A stretch of DNA of 34,124 nt from assembly GCA_902635985.1 (NCBI GenBank), contig CACPPZ010000016.1, forward strand, positions 1 to 34,124. Reading direction: 5' to 3'. Source of the stretch: Paracoccaceae bacterium (lineage in GTDB: Bacteria > Pseudomonadota > Alphaproteobacteria > Rhodobacterales > Rhodobacteraceae). The position numbers and the translations under genes are program-made. A model generated the notes under the pieces. That model saw only the letters and a list, made by a program, of their open reading frames with translations, had not been told where the DNA came from and did not search any database. Position 1 is the first letter of the stretch. Each line of letters opens with the position of its first letter. Below are positions 32,393-34,124 of the stretch, piece by piece.

Positions 32393-33670
32393 CTAGTAGG
32401 AGAATTTTGGCCTAAAAGATATCAAGTAAACAAAAAGTGAAGTCGCAACAAAACAAGATAACCCAGCTAACAAAAAGGCAGGAACATAAGTACTCAATAA
32501 ATCTCGTGATAAACCTGTTCCATAAGCAGCGACTGCTGAACCCAATTGGTGTGAGCCAAAAATCCAACCAAATACTATAGGGCCATTAATTTTGCCGAAA
32601 AATTTTCCACTTAACTTTACTGTAGGAGGAACAGTCGCAATAAAATCTAATCCAAAGAAAATGGCCCAAAGCGTAAGACTATAAATGTCAAAATTGCTAT
32701 AGGGCAGATAAAATAGTGATAGCCCGCGCAAACCATAATAAATAGCAAGTAGCGTATAATTATTGTAACGGTCTGAGAGCCAACCTGACCCCATAGTACC
32801 AGCAAAATTGAAGAAACCCATTAAGGCCAAATAAGAAGAAGCCATGATAATACCCACATTGTTGTCAGCACAGAATGGGATAAAATGTTGGCCAACAATA
32901 CCCGTACTCGTAATTCCACAAATGAAGAAGGTGATTGTTAAAATCCAGAAAGCCGGATTATTGACCGCGCCTGCAAGAGCTCTGAAAGATATAGTTATGG
33001 CGTTGCCTGGATTTTCAGTTGGCGGGTGATAAATTTCATCTTCACCATAGGCAGGCAAATTGAGTTGTGAGGGCCAATCTTTTCCAAATAATAAAAATAA
33101 AATTCCACAAATAATGCCACCAATCAGCCCGGGTGCAATTGCAAACTGCCAATTATAAGCAGTAGTAATCCAAGCCATTAATGGCATAAAAATTAATTGA
33201 CCAGCTGCAAATGCAGACGTCATTATGCCTACGACAAGGCCACGCCTTGCGGTAAACCATCTTGTTGCAACTGTGGCAGCAAGACCTAAGCCAATTATTC
33301 CAGAGGCAATTCCCAGACACAAACCTATGCTAAAGAGAAGATGCCACTTTTCATATGCCAAAACAGTACAAAGCAAACCAACAATTTCTAAAAAAATAAC
33401 AATAAGGACTACTTTTATGACCCCAATTCGAAGCATCAATGGAGCGCCAATTGGACACAAAAGTGCTGTCACAAAATACATCAGCCCTGTCGCCAATGAT
33501 ACATCTGAGATATTCCAACCATGTGCTTCAGTTATTGGTAAAATTAAAATCTGTGGAGCATTGCCTATTGAAGACGTCGCCAAAGTGAATAAAAATACCA
33601 TTGCTGCCATAATCCATGAATAGTGGAAGCCAATTTTGTCTAAGTAGACCTTCAAACTTTGAGCTAGCAA
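32393..33670 (-). CDS. MFS transporter
   Basis: A 425-aa protein with about 12 transmembrane helices, beginning at TTG with GAGAG about 8 nt upstream. The loop after the early helices (LRIGVIKVVLIV) and the central GLAATVATRWFTARRGLVVGIMTSAFAAGQ follow the MCT/oxalate-formate-like MFS pattern, as does GSGWLSDRYNNYTLLAIYYGLRGL in the second half. It likely moves a small carboxylate, but no substrate is set by sequence. Its 3' end faces the GDPD gene with 30 bp between stops. Confidence 0.9.
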   Translation of the reverse strand: MLAQSLKVYLDKIGFHYSWIMAAMVFLFTLATSSIGNAPQILILPITEAHGWNISDVSLATGLMYFVTALLCPIGAPLMLRIGVIKVVLIVIFLEIVGLLCTVLAYEKWHLLFSIGLCLGIASGIIGLGLAATVATRWFTARRGLVVGIMTSAFAAGQLIFMPLMAWITTAYNWQFAIAPGLIGGIICGILFLLFGKDWPSQLNLPAYGEDEIYHPPTENPGNAITISFRALAGAVNNPAFWILTITFFICGITSTGIVGQHFIPFCADNNVGIIMASSYLALMGFFNFAGTMGSGWLSDRYNNYTLLAIYYGLRGLSLFYLPYSNFDIYSLTLWAIFFGLDFIATVPPTVKLSGKFFGKINGPIVFGWIFGSHQLGSAVAAYGTGLSRDLLSTYVPAFLLAGLSCFVATSLFVYLISFRPKFSY

Positions 33671-34028
33671 ATGTTTACTCTCAATAAATTTTTAGGAGAT
33701 ATTAATCGGTTAGCAGCAAGAGCTACAATATTTCTGTCGACGTTACAAGTACACGTTGAGTAGCAAAGACATGCCTGTTGGTGACCAATAAATGTATCGA
33801 ATGTGTACCAAATGTGTCCACGGAAGATAGGGGTAGCATGGACCACCCTACCCACAGTGGATAGTTTTTATAGAACTTTTCCAGAAACCGTTAATTTAGA
33901 TTTCTGACAAAATATCGAGATAAATAACTACAAAGCTAAGCCAAAATACATACATAAGCGAAAAAGCTATCTTACACATAGAGTTTGTTTTAAAACTAAG
34001 GCTCTCTTTATTTGAGTGGATAAGATTT

Positions 34029-34057
34029 TTGCAAAAAAATCGCTTTAAAATTAATAT
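34029..34057 (+). promoter_or_regulatory. Sigma70-like promoter
   Basis: TTGCAA (34029-34034), a 17-bp spacer, and TAATAT (34052-34057). The spacing is optimal and both boxes are one or two mismatches from consensus. It points to the ATG at 34101 at the window edge. Confidence 0.5.
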
Positions 34058-34100
34058 CTATTCTTATTGCTTTGTTAGGTATGTAATGTAAGCTCATATT

Positions 34101-34124
34101 ATGGCAAATAGTACAACTTCTTAC
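34101..34124 (+). CDS. Possible gene start leaving the window
   Basis: ATG followed by seven codons (ANSTTSY) without a stop before the window ends. It lies 44 bp after the -10 box at 34052. The Shine-Dalgarno is weak and the product is unknown. Confidence 0.3.

Larger units (their letters stand above)
33671..34124. other. Gene-poor right edge, 450 bp
   Basis: No supported ORF until the window end. It holds tandem ATGT-rich units at 33790-33819 (AATGTATCG, AATGTGTACC, AAATGTGTCC), a GGGTAG/CTACCC dyad at 33831-33853, and a promoter at 34029-34057. The minus-strand 63-codon frame here has no ribosome site and is not taken as a gene. Confidence 0.5.

Noticed and set aside
33790-33819. Tandem units considered as a CRISPR array
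   Set aside because: Units are about 10 bp, imperfect and directly adjacent with no spacers; no cas genes are present in the window.
33664-33855. 63-codon minus-strand frame upstream of the MFS gene
   Set aside because: No ribosome site, Cys-rich odd composition, and it overlaps tandem repeats; more likely leader DNA.

Overview
The window reads as a chromosomal segment of an AT-rich Pseudomonadota bacterium, most likely a marine heterotrophic alphaproteobacterium. This is inferred from a tripartite TRAP transporter, an RTX-type surface protein, many small stress-responsive-barrel-like proteins, many SDR, amidase and beta-lactamase-fold catabolic enzymes, and frequent TTG/GTG starts with good Shine-Dalgarno sequences. 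No marker gene (rRNA, ribosomal protein) is present, so the lineage is not proven.

Layout. 1-9.4 kb: ordinary accessory metabolism. It holds small membrane or secreted proteins, a Rap1a-like secreted protein, a DUF3303 protein, further short ferredoxin-like-barrel candidates, a GFA/CENP-V zinc protein, a creatininase-family amidohydrolase, two SDR oxidoreductases (one lacking the catalytic Lys), a NylB-like serine hydrolase on the minus strand, and a cysteine-synthase-like PLP enzyme. An intergenic repeat of about 80 bp recurs here (1319, 1807, 4936, 8338) and once more inside the mobile element (14940). Four of its five copies lie just upstream of a plus-strand gene.

9.56-17.58 kb: an integrated mobile element of about 7.96 kb, bounded by a 65-bp perfect direct repeat that covers the 3' part of a tRNA-Thr(CGT). 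The intact tRNA is at the right end (17539-17614, minus strand) and a 3' fragment is at the left end. Cargo runs: tyrosine integrase, an unknown 190-aa protein, an AlpA-type regulator, a DUF3631-type P-loop ATPase, a 614-aa minus-strand protein with a GIY-YIG/T5orf172-like core and two kinds of internal duplicated domains, then four genes for small membrane or exported proteins. No capsid, conjugation or terminase genes are visible, so it looks like a satellite-like or minimal genomic island.

17.8-27.4 kb: a serine hydrolase followed by a likely catabolic locus. This comprises a TRAP transporter (dctPQM), an FAD-dependent DAO-family oxidoreductase, a divergent PanB-superfamily protein and a catalytically degenerate SDR on the opposite strand, an amidase-signature enzyme diverging from that SDR, and a LysE-family exporter. 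Together they suggest import and breakdown of an amide- or amine-containing compound. The substrate cannot be read from sequence.

27.6-34.1 kb: a 952-aa Thr/Ser/Asp-rich surface protein with six RTX nonapeptides, a small membrane protein, a DUF1330 protein, a glycerophosphodiester phosphodiesterase, an MFS transporter, and a gene-poor right edge with a well-formed promoter pointing at an ORF that leaves the window.

The strongest candidates for something undescribed are the 614-aa duplicated-domain protein in the tRNA-Thr element, the upstream repeat family with its TGCTAC/GTAGCA dyad, and the TRAP-linked cluster in which a PanB-fold protein and an SDR have both lost expected active-site residues.
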